DNA from: Methanomethylophilus sp963631655
GTDB lineage: Archaea; Thermoplasmatota; Thermoplasmata; Methanomassiliicoccales; Methanomethylophilaceae
Assembly: GCA_963631655.1 (NCBI GenBank)
Contig: CAVGRR010000003.1
Coordinates: 1-63,631, forward strand
Direction: 5' to 3'
Length of the DNA stretch: 63,631 nt
A model generated the notes under the pieces. The model was not told where the DNA came from and did no database searches. It saw only the letters and a program-made list of their open reading frames with translations. Below, one piece after another: positions 9,232-18,700 of the stretch (within the stretch, counting starts at the first letter, position 1; every line of letters starts with the position of its first letter). The position numbers and the translations under genes are program-made.

Positions 9232-10163
9232 TCGTCCACCGACCTCATGGAATGTTTGCGGTGTATCAGGGATGCACCGATGGTGATGGCCAGCACCACA
9301 AGGATGAACGCCAGGGAGGCCACGACGCTGATCTCGCAGATATCCGCTGCAGAGACGAGCATCTTGACACCGATGAATGCGAGGATGATGCCGAGACCGT
9401 ACTTGAGGTAGTCCAATGCGTTGAGGGCACCGTTGATCACGAAGAACAACGACCTGAGTCCCAGCACCGCGAAGATGTTGGAAGCGTAGACGATGAAGAT
9501 ATCAGTGGTGATGGAAAGTGCGGCAGGGATGGAATCGAATGCGAACATCAGGTCACTGAGTTCGATGACCACAAGGCAAAGGAACAGAGGAGTGGCGACA
9601 CGGACCCCGTTCTCGACGGTGAAGAATTTGTTGCTGGAACAGTCGTCCGTGGCCCTGATGTGTTTGCTAAGTTTGTATGCGAAGGATTCCTTCTGATCGC
9701 CGTCGTCCTCCTTGGAGAACACGGTCTTGAATGCAGTGAGAAGAAGCAGGATACCGAACACATACATCATGAAGTCGAACCTTGAAAGGAGCTCGGCACC
9801 GACGATGATGAACACGGCACGGAAGAATATGGCACCTAAAATACCCCAGAACAGGACCTTGTGCTGGTCCGCCGCCGGGATCGCGAACAACGCGAACAAT
9901 ACGATGAAGACGAACAGGTTGTCCACGGACATCGACAGTTCGATCACATATGCCGCGAAATACGACGTGGCATGTTCGGCATCAAGACTGAGATAGATCA
10001 GCACACCGAACAGGACTGCAACTGCGATGTAAAGCAGAACAAAAGAGCCTGCCTTCTTCACACTCATGACCCCGCCTTTGCGTTCGACGAAGAAAAGATC
10101 GAACACCATAAGCACCAGGAACACGGCGATGAAGACAAACCAAAGCGTGGTTTCAGATACCAT
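9228..10163 (-). CDS. TerC family integral membrane protein
   Basis: This 311-residue protein has nine or so hydrophobic helices and the TerC family hallmarks AYVIELSMSVDNLFVFIVLF and a second acidic half-motif, VIELSDLMFAFDSIPAALSIT. Family members are linked to tellurite resistance and manganese efflux; the transported ion here is not known. It lies downstream of dnaJ behind a hairpin with a T-tract, and that T-rich/TATA-like TTTTTAAAC (about 10188-10196) sits 25-30 bp before the ATG, so it probably has its own nearly leaderless transcript. It is translationally coupled to the degenerate phosphoesterase gene. Confidence 0.9.
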   Translation of the reverse strand: MVSETTLWFVFIAVFLVLMVFDLFFVERKGGVMSVKKAGSFVLLYIAVAVLFGVLIYLSLDAEHATSYFAAYVIELSMSVDNLFVFIVLFALFAIPAADQHKVLFWGILGAIFFRAVFIIVGAELLSRFDFMMYVFGILLLLTAFKTVFSKEDDGDQKESFAYKLSKHIRATDDCSSNKFFTVENGVRVATPLFLCLVVIELSDLMFAFDSIPAALSITTDIFIVYASNIFAVLGLRSLFFVINGALNALDYLKYGLGIILAFIGVKMLVSAADICEISVVASLAFILVVLAITIGASLIHRKHSMRSVDE

Positions 10164-10187
10164 GACAGACCAGGCTATCCATAGGAT

Positions 10188-10212
10188 GTTTAAAAACCCC
10201 CCTGGTGGGGGG
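10188..10212 (-). terminator. Hairpin plus T-tract after dnaJ
   Basis: Read on the minus strand, a C6/G6 stem (10207-10212 with 10197-10202, loop ACCA) is followed by TTTTTAAAC. It ends the grpE-dnaK-dnaJ transcript. Its TTTTTAAA may also serve as the TATA element for terC. Confidence 0.6.
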
Positions 10213-10228
10213 ATGGGTCAGAAAAAGA

Positions 10229-11377
10229 TCATTTCTGACCGAAAAGACCTTTTTTGGTCCTTTTAGAGGTTTTCTTTCCCGCGTCCTGGTCCAGTTTCTC
10301 GAGGAGTTCCCTCTCCTCTGCAGAGACCGTCCTGGGGACGATGACGCCGAGCCTGACGTACAGGTTTCCGCGGGTGCTACGGTTGAGTCCGGGAAGACCC
10401 TGCTCAGCGACCTTCAGCACGCTTCCGACCTGGGTGGCCTTGGGGACGGTGATCTCCACGGTCTTCTTGTCGAGCGTGGTGACGGAGATGGTTCCTCCGA
10501 GGACCAGCCTGGGGTAGGGTACCTCGACGACGGTCCAGAGATCCATTCCGTTACGTTCGAAGTCCACGTTGTTCTTGATGTGGATCATGACGTAGAGGTC
10601 TCCCGAGGGACCTCCGTTCATGCCTGCATCACCGGCACCGGGGACACGCATACGGGTGCCGTCCTCGATACCCTTGGGGATGTTGATGCTGACCTTGGAT
10701 TCCCTGTTGACGCGTCCGGTACCGTTGCAGCGGGAACACGGGTTGACAGGAATGCTTCCGCGTCCCTTACAGCGGGGACACTCGGACACATACATGCTCT
10801 GTCCGAACATGGTGCGCTGAACCTGCTGCACCTGACCCTGACCGTGACACTGCTGACACTGCTGGGTCTTTCCGTCCTTTGCTCCAGATCCGTTGCATTC
10901 GGCACACTTGACGGCGTGCCTGACGCTGATGGTGGCCTCCTTGCCGTTCAGGACGTCGAGGAGGTCGATCTCGAGGTCGTAGCGGAGCGAGTCGCCCTGT
11001 GCGGGACCGCTGGGTCCCCTGCGGCTTCTGCCTCCGCTGAAACCTCCGCCGAACATTCCGCCGAAGATCTCGCTCAGGATGTCGTTGAGGTCGTCGCCAT
11101 GGGTGAAGTCACCCATGTCGAATCCGCCGGCCCCGAACGATCCGTCGACACCCGCATGACCGTACTGGTCGTACAGGGAACGTTTCTTCTCATCCGAAAG
11201 GACCTCATAGGCCTCGGAGATCTCCTTGAACTTGGCCTCCGCGACATCTTTGGGCTCCGTCGAGACGTCAGGATGGTATTTCTTGACGAGTGTACGGTAC
11301 GCCTTCTTGATCTCGTCGGGGGTCGCCGTCTTGGATACCCCGAGGACCTCGTAGTAGTCCCTTTTCGATTCTGCCAT
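10229..11377 (-). CDS. dnaJ: Chaperone protein DnaJ (Hsp40)
   Basis: This is the co-chaperone that delivers substrates to DnaK and stimulates its ATPase. The 382 residues contain a complete J domain with HPD at 35-37. A Gly/Phe-rich linker follows (GMFGGGFSGG), then four CxxCxGxG zinc repeats (CAECNGSG, CQQCHGQG, CPRCKGRG, CSRCNGTG). The C-terminal substrate-binding domains complete the protein. It is third in the order grpE-dnaK-dnaJ, 21 bases after dnaK. This bacterial-type set is patchily present in archaea and is thought to come by transfer. Confidence 0.97.
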   Translation of the reverse strand: MAESKRDYYEVLGVSKTATPDEIKKAYRTLVKKYHPDVSTEPKDVAEAKFKEISEAYEVLSDEKKRSLYDQYGHAGVDGSFGAGGFDMGDFTHGDDLNDILSEIFGGMFGGGFSGGRSRRGPSGPAQGDSLRYDLEIDLLDVLNGKEATISVRHAVKCAECNGSGAKDGKTQQCQQCHGQGQVQQVQRTMFGQSMYVSECPRCKGRGSIPVNPCSRCNGTGRVNRESKVSINIPKGIEDGTRMRVPGAGDAGMNGGPSGDLYVMIHIKNNVDFERNGMDLWTVVEVPYPRLVLGGTISVTTLDKKTVEITVPKATQVGSVLKVAEQGLPGLNRSTRGNLYVRLGVIVPRTVSAEERELLEKLDQDAGKKTSKRTKKGLFGQK

Positions 11378-11398
11378 GGGTGCTTACCTCTGGGTCTT

Positions 11399-13312
11399 TC
11401 AGTTCTTGTCGTCGTCGACGATCTTGTAGTCCGCATCGACGACGTTGTCGTCCTGTGCGGTCTTGTTGGTGGAACCGGTGTTTCCGGACGGGCCCTGCTG
11501 CTGTGCGTTCTGGGCCTGCTGGTATGCTTCCTGTGCGGCCTGCTGCTGCTCAGGGGTCGCGTTCTTGTAGATCTTCTCGGAGATGGGCTCGATGGCCTTC
11601 ATCAGGGCGTCGCTCTTGGCCTTGATGTCCTCGAGGTTGTCGGAGTTCTGCACCGCCTCCAGGTCCTTGACGGCGTTCTCGACGACGGTGCGCTCTTCCT
11701 GAGTGACCTTGTCACCGAGCTCTTCAAGGGTCTTCCTGGTGGTGTACACGAGGGTCTCGGCCTGGTTGCGGGCGTTGATGAGCTCCTCCTTCTTCTTGTC
11801 GGCATCTGCGAACTCTTCTGCGTTCTTGATGGCGGCGTCGATCTCCTCTTTGGAGAGCTTGTTGGAAGATGCGATGGTGATCTTCTGCTCTTTGCCAGTA
11901 CCGAGGTCCTTTGCGGAGACGTTGATGATACCGTTCGCATCAATATCGAAGGTGACCTCGATCTGAGGGATACCGCGCTTTGCGGGGGGTATTCCGTCGA
12001 GGCTGAACCTGCCGAGGCTGGTGTTGTCGGCGGCCATCTTCCTCTCACCCTGCACGACGTTGATCTCCACAGAGGGCTGGTTGTCGACCGCAGTGGAGAA
12101 CACCTGGGACTTCTTGGTGGGGATGGTGGTGTTACGCTCGATGAGCCTGGTGGCGACACCGCCGAGGGTCTCGATACTGAGGGACAGAGGAGTGACATCG
12201 AGCAGGAGGACATCCTTGACGTCTCCGGACAGGACAGCACCCTGGATTGCCGCACCCATGGAGACACATTCCATCGGGTCGACACCGTGCTGGATCTTGG
12301 GTCCGACGATGTTCTCGACGAAGTTCTGGATGATGGGCATCCTGGTAGGTCCGCCGACCATGATGACCTTGTCGATCTTGTCGGAGGACAGGTTGGCATC
12401 GCGCATGGCCTGCTCGATAGGTCCGCGGCACCTCTCCACGATGGGGGTGACGAGCTCTTCGAGTTTGGCACGGGTGATGGTCTGCACCAGGTGCTTGGGT
12501 CCGGATGCGTCCGCGGTGATGAAGGGGAGGTTGACCTCGGTCTGCATCGTGGTGGACAGTTCGATCTTGGCCTTCTCGGCCGCCTCCCTGACACGGACGA
12601 ATGCCGCGTGGTCCTTGGAAAGGTCGATTCCGGTCTCGTTCTGGAACTGTTTGATGATGTAGTTGGTGAGAGCCTCATCCATATCGGATCCTCCGAGAGC
12701 GGTATCTCCGGAGGTGGACATTACCTCGAACACTCCGTCGGAGAAGTCCATGATGGTGACATCGAGGGTTCCTCCTCCGAGGTCGAAGACGAGGATCTTC
12801 TGGGACTCGCCTGCTTTGTCAAGACCGTATGCGAGTGCGGCCGCGGTAGGCTCGTTGATGATACGTACCACATCGAGACCTGCGATGGCACCTGCATCCT
12901 TGGTGGCCTGCCTCTGGTTGTCGTTGAAGTAGGCGGGGACGGTGATGACCGCCTTCTCGACCTTTTCGCCGATGAAGGCCTCTGCGTCCTTCTTGATCTT
13001 TCCGAGGATGAATGCGGAAATCTGCTGAGGAGTGTACTCTTTGCCGAGTGCGGTCACTTTTTCGCTGGTACCCATTTTCCTCTTGACGTTCTTGATGGTT
13101 CCCTCGGGGTTGGTGACCGCCTGCCTCCTTGCAGGTTCACCGACAAGGAGCTGTCCGTCCTTGGTGAATGCGACGTAGGACGGGAAGGATTTTCCGCCCA
13201 CGCTGGTACCTTCGGCACTGGGGATGATGGTGGGCCTTCCGCCTTCCATCACAGATGCTGCAGAGTTACTGGTTCCGAGATCGATTCCGATTATTCTAGA
13301 CATATTCTTCAC
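11399..13312 (-). CDS. dnaK: Molecular chaperone DnaK (Hsp70)
   Basis: This is an ATP-driven Hsp70. The 637 residues begin with the nucleotide-binding domain (GIDLGTSNSAASV, then DLGGGTLDVTI and VGGPTRMP). The linker VLLLDVTPLSLSIET leads into the substrate-binding domain. The C-terminus has the Gln/Ala-rich tail typical of bacterial DnaK. It lies between grpE (11 bases) and dnaJ (21 bases) in one operon. A long antisense open frame lies opposite dnaK/dnaJ but is a codon-bias shadow and not a gene. Confidence 0.98.
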   Translation of the reverse strand: MKNMSRIIGIDLGTSNSAASVMEGGRPTIIPSAEGTSVGGKSFPSYVAFTKDGQLLVGEPARRQAVTNPEGTIKNVKRKMGTSEKVTALGKEYTPQQISAFILGKIKKDAEAFIGEKVEKAVITVPAYFNDNQRQATKDAGAIAGLDVVRIINEPTAAALAYGLDKAGESQKILVFDLGGGTLDVTIMDFSDGVFEVMSTSGDTALGGSDMDEALTNYIIKQFQNETGIDLSKDHAAFVRVREAAEKAKIELSTTMQTEVNLPFITADASGPKHLVQTITRAKLEELVTPIVERCRGPIEQAMRDANLSSDKIDKVIMVGGPTRMPIIQNFVENIVGPKIQHGVDPMECVSMGAAIQGAVLSGDVKDVLLLDVTPLSLSIETLGGVATRLIERNTTIPTKKSQVFSTAVDNQPSVEINVVQGERKMAADNTSLGRFSLDGIPPAKRGIPQIEVTFDIDANGIINVSAKDLGTGKEQKITIASSNKLSKEEIDAAIKNAEEFADADKKKEELINARNQAETLVYTTRKTLEELGDKVTQEERTVVENAVKDLEAVQNSDNLEDIKAKSDALMKAIEPISEKIYKNATPEQQQAAQEAYQQAQNAQQQGPSGNTGSTNKTAQDDNVVDADYKIVDDDKN

Positions 13313-13323
13313 CTCAATTGTGT

Positions 13324-13902
13324 TTAGTTACTGTTAGCTTCAGCAGTTTTCTCATCCTGCTCAGGAGCTGCTTCCTGCTCCTTCTTCTTGGTGACCACGA
13401 CCTTGGCGAACCTCAGTACGCGGCCGTTCATCATGTACCCCTTCTGGTACACTTGGGCGATCTTATTGTCCTCTTCACCTTCCATGACCATCAGTGCCTC
13501 GTGCATGTTGGGGTCGAACCCTTTGTCGGTGGGCACCTCGGTCACACCCTGGGATTCCAGGATCTTGATCAAATTTCCTCTGACTGCTTTCACTCCGACC
13601 GTGAACGGATCCTCGAGATCCTTCGCTGTGGAAAGGGCCCTCTCCAGGTCGTCCGAGATGTCCAGCAGTTCCTTGACGAGACCGCTGGTCGCGAACTTCC
13701 TGTAATCGGCCATCTCCCTTTCGGTCCTCTTACGGTAGTTGTCGAATTCGGCGAATGTACGCTGGTAGCGATCGAGGTTCTCCTGCGCTTCGGCCTTGTA
13801 CTTCTCGAGTTCCGCCGCCATGGGATCGGATGCTTTTTCCTTCTCGGCGGAGGGTTCGGTCGCGGCCTTCTCGTCGGATTTTTCTTTAGACTTACCAGTC
13901 AT
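13324..13902 (-). CDS. grpE: Nucleotide exchange factor GrpE
   Basis: GrpE releases ADP from DnaK. The 192 residues have a charged Lys/Glu/Ala-rich N-terminus and a long coiled coil (about 30-85). The C-terminal beta domain has the conserved VEVxP-like segment GVTEVPTDKGFDPNMHEAL and the end motif YMMNGRVLRFAKVVV. It is the first gene of grpE-dnaK-dnaJ. The start follows a ribosome-binding site (GAGGATATGT before ATG). A GC-rich hairpin with a UUCG loop (13927-13944) lies in the leader between it and the thermosome gene. Confidence 0.95.
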   Translation of the reverse strand: MTGKSKEKSDEKAATEPSAEKEKASDPMAAELEKYKAEAQENLDRYQRTFAEFDNYRKRTEREMADYRKFATSGLVKELLDISDDLERALSTAKDLEDPFTVGVKAVRGNLIKILESQGVTEVPTDKGFDPNMHEALMVMEGEEDNKIAQVYQKGYMMNGRVLRFAKVVVTKKKEQEAAPEQDEKTAEANSN

Positions 13903-13926
13903 ACATATCCTCTTTGAGTGGATTTG

Positions 13927-13944
13927 AAGGGGCCGAAGCCCCTT
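13927..13944. other. GC hairpin between thermosome gene and grpE
   Basis: AAGGGGC-CGAA-GCCCCTT forms a 7-bp stem with a tetraloop (TTCG on the minus strand). It is followed by T6 only on the plus strand. On the minus strand it follows the thermosome stop and sits in the grpE leader, so it could be a weak terminator or an RNA-stability element that sets the chaperone ratio. Confidence 0.45.
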
Positions 13945-13961
13945 TTTTCAGTGCTTTTGCT

Positions 13962-15572
13962 TCACTGACCAGGAGCTCCGGCGGGAGCGGGGGTGGATTT
14001 GGATGCGATGACATCGTCGATCCTGAGAATCATGACGGCAGCATCGGTGGCGGAGTTGATGGCCTGTTTTCCGATCCTGTAGGGCTCGATGACATCGAGT
14101 TTCATCATGTCCTCCACCTTTCCGGTGAAGGGGTTGATTCCCGCGTAGGTGTTGCCGGCCTTGTGCTGCCTCCTGAGCTCGATGACCATGTTGATGGGGT
14201 CGAGACCTGCGTTGTCAGCGAGGGTGGTGGGGATGATCTCCATTGCGGAGGCGAAGGCCTCGATCGCGATCTGTTCCCTTCCGCCGACGGATGCGGCATA
14301 GTCCCTGATCTTCATGGCGAGCTCCATTGCGGTGGAACCTCCTCCGGTGCAGATGAGACCGTCCTCGATGGACACCTTGACGACGGACCATGCGTCGACG
14401 AGGGACCTCTCGACCTCGTCGGTGACGTGGTTGGTTCCTCCCCTGACGAGGATGGAAACGGTCTTGGGGTCTTTGCATCCGGTGACGAAGGTCATGCTCT
14501 CGTCGCCGACGAACCTGAGTTCGACGGAGTCTGCGTATCCGAGGTCGTCCGCGGTGAGTTCGGAGATCTTGCTGACGATGTTTGCGGAGCAGGATTTTCC
14601 GAGCCTCTCCATGTCGCTCTTCTTCACACGGCGGCAGGCGTAGATGCCTTCCCTGGCGAAGAAGTGCTGAGCGAGGTCGTCGATACCTTTCTGGCAGAAG
14701 ACCACGTTGGCACCGGCCTTCTTGCATGCGTCGACGAGTCCCTTGAGGGTGTTCTCTTCTTCTTTGATGAACTGAGAGAGCATCTCAGGGTCGGTGATCT
14801 GGATCTTTGCGTCCATCTCGGGCTTCTTGACCTCGAATGCTCCGTCGATGAGTGCGATCTTTGCGTTCTTGACGATCTTGGGCATGGTGGGGGAGACGGG
14901 CTCTTTGTCGATGATGAGACCTTTTACGAGCTCGGACTCTTCCATGTTGGCTCCTGCCTTTTTGACAGTGCAGATGTTCTTGAGGTTGGCGAAGTACTTT
15001 CCGTTCTCGTCCTTCTCGATGATTGTCTTCACAGCGTTGACGACCATCTTGGAGAAGAAGTCCTTGGATGCGTTGATCTGTTTGCTGTTCATCGAGACCT
15101 GGGCGATCTTGAGGAGAAGCTCCTCGTCGTCGATGGAGACCTTCTTGGAGACGTTCTTGAGGATCTCCTGGGCCTTGTCGTTTGCCAGCCTGTATCCCGC
15201 GGTGATGATGGTGGGGTGGACGTTGGAGTCGATCAGGTCGAGTGCCTTCTTGAGGAGCTCTCCGGCGATGATGACAGAGGTTGTGGTTCCGTCTCCGACC
15301 TCCTGGTCCTGAGCTTTTGCGACCTCGACGAGCATCTTTGCTGCGGGGTGCTGAACGTCCATTTCTTTGAGGATGGTGACACCGTCGTTGGTGATGACGA
15401 CATCTCCGATAGAGTCGACGAGCATCTTGTCCATACCCCTGGGGCCGAGACTGCTGCGTACTGCGTCAGCAATGGTCCTTGCAGCGGTGATGTTGTTGAA
15501 CTGTGCGTCCTTTCCTTTCTCTCTCTTGCTTCCTTCCCTAAGAATCAGTACAGGTGCGTTACCCATTCCCAT
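13962..15572 (-). CDS. Thermosome subunit (group II chaperonin)
   Basis: This archaeal chaperonin subunit forms a double-ring ATP-driven folding chamber in the cytoplasm. The 536 residues include the ATP-binding GDGTTTSVIIAGELL and the N-terminal LGPRGMDKMLVDS. The apical domain is present, and so is the late motif IRDYAASVGGREQIAIEAFA. The tail is APAGAPGQ, lacking the usual Gly-Met repeats. The ATG at 15572 is chosen because AAAGGAGAG precedes it; a longer frame from 15674 has no such site and runs through the promoter. TATA-like TTTATATAG lies at about 15631-15640. Heat-inducible control is likely from the family. Confidence 0.96.
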   Translation of the reverse strand: MGMGNAPVLILREGSKREKGKDAQFNNITAARTIADAVRSSLGPRGMDKMLVDSIGDVVITNDGVTILKEMDVQHPAAKMLVEVAKAQDQEVGDGTTTSVIIAGELLKKALDLIDSNVHPTIITAGYRLANDKAQEILKNVSKKVSIDDEELLLKIAQVSMNSKQINASKDFFSKMVVNAVKTIIEKDENGKYFANLKNICTVKKAGANMEESELVKGLIIDKEPVSPTMPKIVKNAKIALIDGAFEVKKPEMDAKIQITDPEMLSQFIKEEENTLKGLVDACKKAGANVVFCQKGIDDLAQHFFAREGIYACRRVKKSDMERLGKSCSANIVSKISELTADDLGYADSVELRFVGDESMTFVTGCKDPKTVSILVRGGTNHVTDEVERSLVDAWSVVKVSIEDGLICTGGGSTAMELAMKIRDYAASVGGREQIAIEAFASAMEIIPTTLADNAGLDPINMVIELRRQHKAGNTYAGINPFTGKVEDMMKLDVIEPYRIGKQAINSATDAAVMILRIDDVIASKSTPAPAGAPGQ

Positions 15573-15690
15573 GTTGTTCTCTCCTTTGTTCTGCCTTATG
15601 CAGAAGATAGGTGAGTAATGGAATGTTCTTCTATATAAATGTACCGATAGTTGATAACTAATGGTTACAAACAAATTGGAGGTGTATATC

Positions 15691-15708
15691 CGAACATCTG
15701 GGTGTTCG
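15691..15708. promoter_or_regulatory. Palindrome upstream of the thermosome promoter
   Basis: CGAACA-TCTGGG-TGTTCG is an inverted repeat with 6-bp arms. It lies about 50 bp upstream of the thermosome TATA box and is a candidate operator, for example for heat-shock control. The regulator is not identified. Confidence 0.4.
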
Positions 15709-15743
15709 AAAAACAGGTATATTTTGTAATAATTTTACATATT

Positions 15744-15782
15744 CCCAATTAGGATTCAAAATTAAATTTTATCCTAATTGGG
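15744..15782 (-). terminator. Long inverted repeat after gltB
   Basis: CCCAATTAGGAT (15744-15755) and ATCCTAATTGGG (15771-15782) form a perfect 12-bp inverted repeat. The 15-base spacer is itself partly palindromic (AAAATTAAATTTT). It begins 13 bases after the gltB stop. It may be a transcript end structure or an operator facing the thermosome promoter. Confidence 0.5.
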
Positions 15783-15795
15783 TGATTGAATAGGT

Positions 15796-18700
15796 TTAGG
15801 CCCCGTTCTGCAGGAGCTGTTTGTAGCCGATCGGCATGACCTTCAGGAAGCGGGAACTGCTCTCGGACCAGTTGTCTAGGAGGTCTTTCGCCTTCCTGCT
15901 GCCGGTGTAGCGCACATGGTTCTCGAGGATGGTACGGAGTTCTTCTTTATCCTTATAGGATAGAAGTTCGAGCTCGACCATGTCCATGTTGCAGTGACGG
16001 TCGAAGTCGCCGTCATCATTGAGGACGTAGGCGATACCCGCGGACATACCTGCCGCGAAGTTCCTTCCGCAGGGCCCGAGGACCACGACACGGCCTCCGG
16101 TCATGTACTCGCAACAGTGGTCCCCCGCACCTTCGGCGACGGCGGTGGCACCGCTGTTCCTCACGCAGAACCTCTCTCCGACGGCACCGGCCACGTAGAG
16201 TTCACCTGAAGTGGCTCCGTAGAGCAGGGTGTTGCCTGCGATGACGTTGCAGGACATGTCAGCATCGGACGAACGGCGGATGGCGATCTTTCCTCCGGAG
16301 AGACCCTTTCCGACGTAGTCGTTGCACTGACCCTCGATGGAGAACGTGACGCCTTTGCAGAGAAACGCACCGAAGCTCTGACCTGCGGTTCCGGTGAACC
16401 TCACGGTGACGGTATCGTCCTTCAGGCTACCTCCGCGACGGATGAGCTCTCCGGAGAGCATGGTACCTACAGAACGGTCCACGTTCCTTATCGAGTACTG
16501 GAGATCGATCTTCTTTCCGCTGTCGATGGACGCCCCGACGTCGGAGATCAGCCTCCTGTCGAACACGCCTTTCAGAAGGTCCGACTGTCCGGAGGAGCAC
16601 ATGCGTTCTCCCTCGGCCTTGGCGGTGATCCTGCTGATGTCGATGGTGGCGGCCCTGCCAGGGGTGTCCCTGCGGACGATCAGTTCCGGCCTTCCGATGA
16701 CCTCGTCGAGGCTGCGGAATCCCATCTCCGAAAGGTACCAGCGGACCTCCTTCGCAACACCGCGGAAGTAGTTCATGACGTTCTCGGGAGCACCCTTGAA
16801 CTTGGCGCGTTTGGCGGGGTCCTGAGTGGCGATGCCGACGGGACATGTGTTGGTCTGGCACTTGCGGCACATGATGCATCCGATGGACACCAGGGCGGCG
16901 GTCGCGAAACCGTATTCCTCCGCACCGAGCAGTGCCGCGAGCATCACATCCTTTCCGGTCTTGATCTGTCCGTCCGCCTGAAGGAGGACACGTCCGCGGA
17001 GTCCGTTGCAGACCAGTGCCTGCTGCACCTCCGCGAGACCGATGTCGAACGGCATACCGGCGTACCTCATGGATGACATTGGTGCCGCACCGGTACCTCC
17101 GTCTCCTCCGGAGATGAGAATCAAGTCCGCACCTGCCTTGGCGACACCGCACGCGACCGTACCCACTCCGGATTCGGAGACGAGCTTGACGCTGATCCTG
17201 GCGGTCGGGTTGATGGATTTCAGATCGTAGATCAGCTGTTTCAGGTCCTCGATGGAATAGATATCGTGGTGGGGAGGCGGCGAAATCAAAGTGATTCCGG
17301 GAATGGTGTTCCTGGTGGCCGCGATGACCGCGTCGACCTTGAATCCCATCAGCTGTCCGCCCTCTCCGGGTTTGGCCCCCTGGGCGACCTTGATCTGAAG
17401 CTCGTCGGCATGTACCAGATAGTCCGCATTAACTCCGAACCTTCCGGAGGCGACCTGCCTGACCTTGGAACGTGTGACGGTCCCGTTACGGGCCGGGTCT
17501 TCTCCGCCTTCACCGCAGTTGCTGCTGCAGCCGATGGTGTTGGCCGCTGTCGCGAGGGCCTCGTGGGCCTCCTTGCTGATGGCACCGAAGGACATGGCCT
17601 CGATGACGAACCTCTTCATGATCGACTCGGCGGATTCCACCTCTTCGAGGGGAACCTTCGTACCGCGCTTGAAGTCCATGAGGTCACGGACATAGAACAG
17701 TCCCTCTCCGAGATCCCCGCGCTTGGAGAACTCAGCGAACTGCGAGGGGTCCTCGGAGACCGCATGCAGCATCTTGACCACTTCGGGTGACCAGGCATGC
17801 CTCTCCCCGCCTTTGTGATATGCGTAATATCCGTAATCCGGAAGCTCCTGGGACATGTCACCGAAGGCGGCCTTGTGCCGGGCAATCGAATCCTCTTCGA
17901 TCTGCGCGACACCGATACCTCCGACGTTCGACCGTGTACCAGACATATATTTTCCGCAGAGGTCGTGGTCGAGACCGACGGCCTCGAACAGGCACGATCC
18001 GCGGTAGGAACGGATGGTGGCGATACCCATCTTGGACATGACCTTCTCGATACCCTTCTCCACCGAACGGATATACCTCCATTCCGCGGTGTCTGGGTCA
18101 TATGATATTTTACCCTCGGAGCTGCACTTGGAGATGATGTAGAACGCAAGGTAAGGGTTGACGGCGGTGGCACCGTATGAGAACAGCAGTGCCATATGCT
18201 CGACCTCCCTCGCCTCTCCGGTCTCCACGATGAGTCCGGTCTGGGAACGCTTCTTCCTGCTGACCAGATGACTATGCACAGCGGACAGTGCCAGAAGTGA
18301 CGGGATCGCGGCATGCTGCGCATCTACAGAACGGTCAGAGAGGATGATGTAAGAGTGTCCGTCGTCAACGGCCTTCTCCGCCTTGCGGCAGATATCGTCC
18401 AATGCGCCCTCCAGTCCTCCGTCCTTGCCGGAGATGTCGAACACGATCGGAATGGTGACCGAGGTGAATCCGCGGTATGCGAGGTTCCTGAGGAGATCCA
18501 ATTCGCGGTTGGTGAGCACAGGATGCCTGATCTTGACGGTCTTGCAGGTGTCCGCGGAGGGACTGAGGACGGTGCTGTGCACCGAACCGATGTAACCCAT
18601 CAGGGACATGACGAGCTCCTCACGGATGGGGTCGATCGGAGGATTGGTGACCTGTGCGAAGGACTGCTTGAAGTAATTGAAGAACAGCTGGGGCAGATCC

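Noticed and set aside
10205..13327. Very long open frame of about 1040 codons on the plus strand opposite dnaJ and dnaK
   Set aside because: It mirrors the codon bias of the real genes on the other strand, has no family similarity and lies fully inside conserved chaperone genes.
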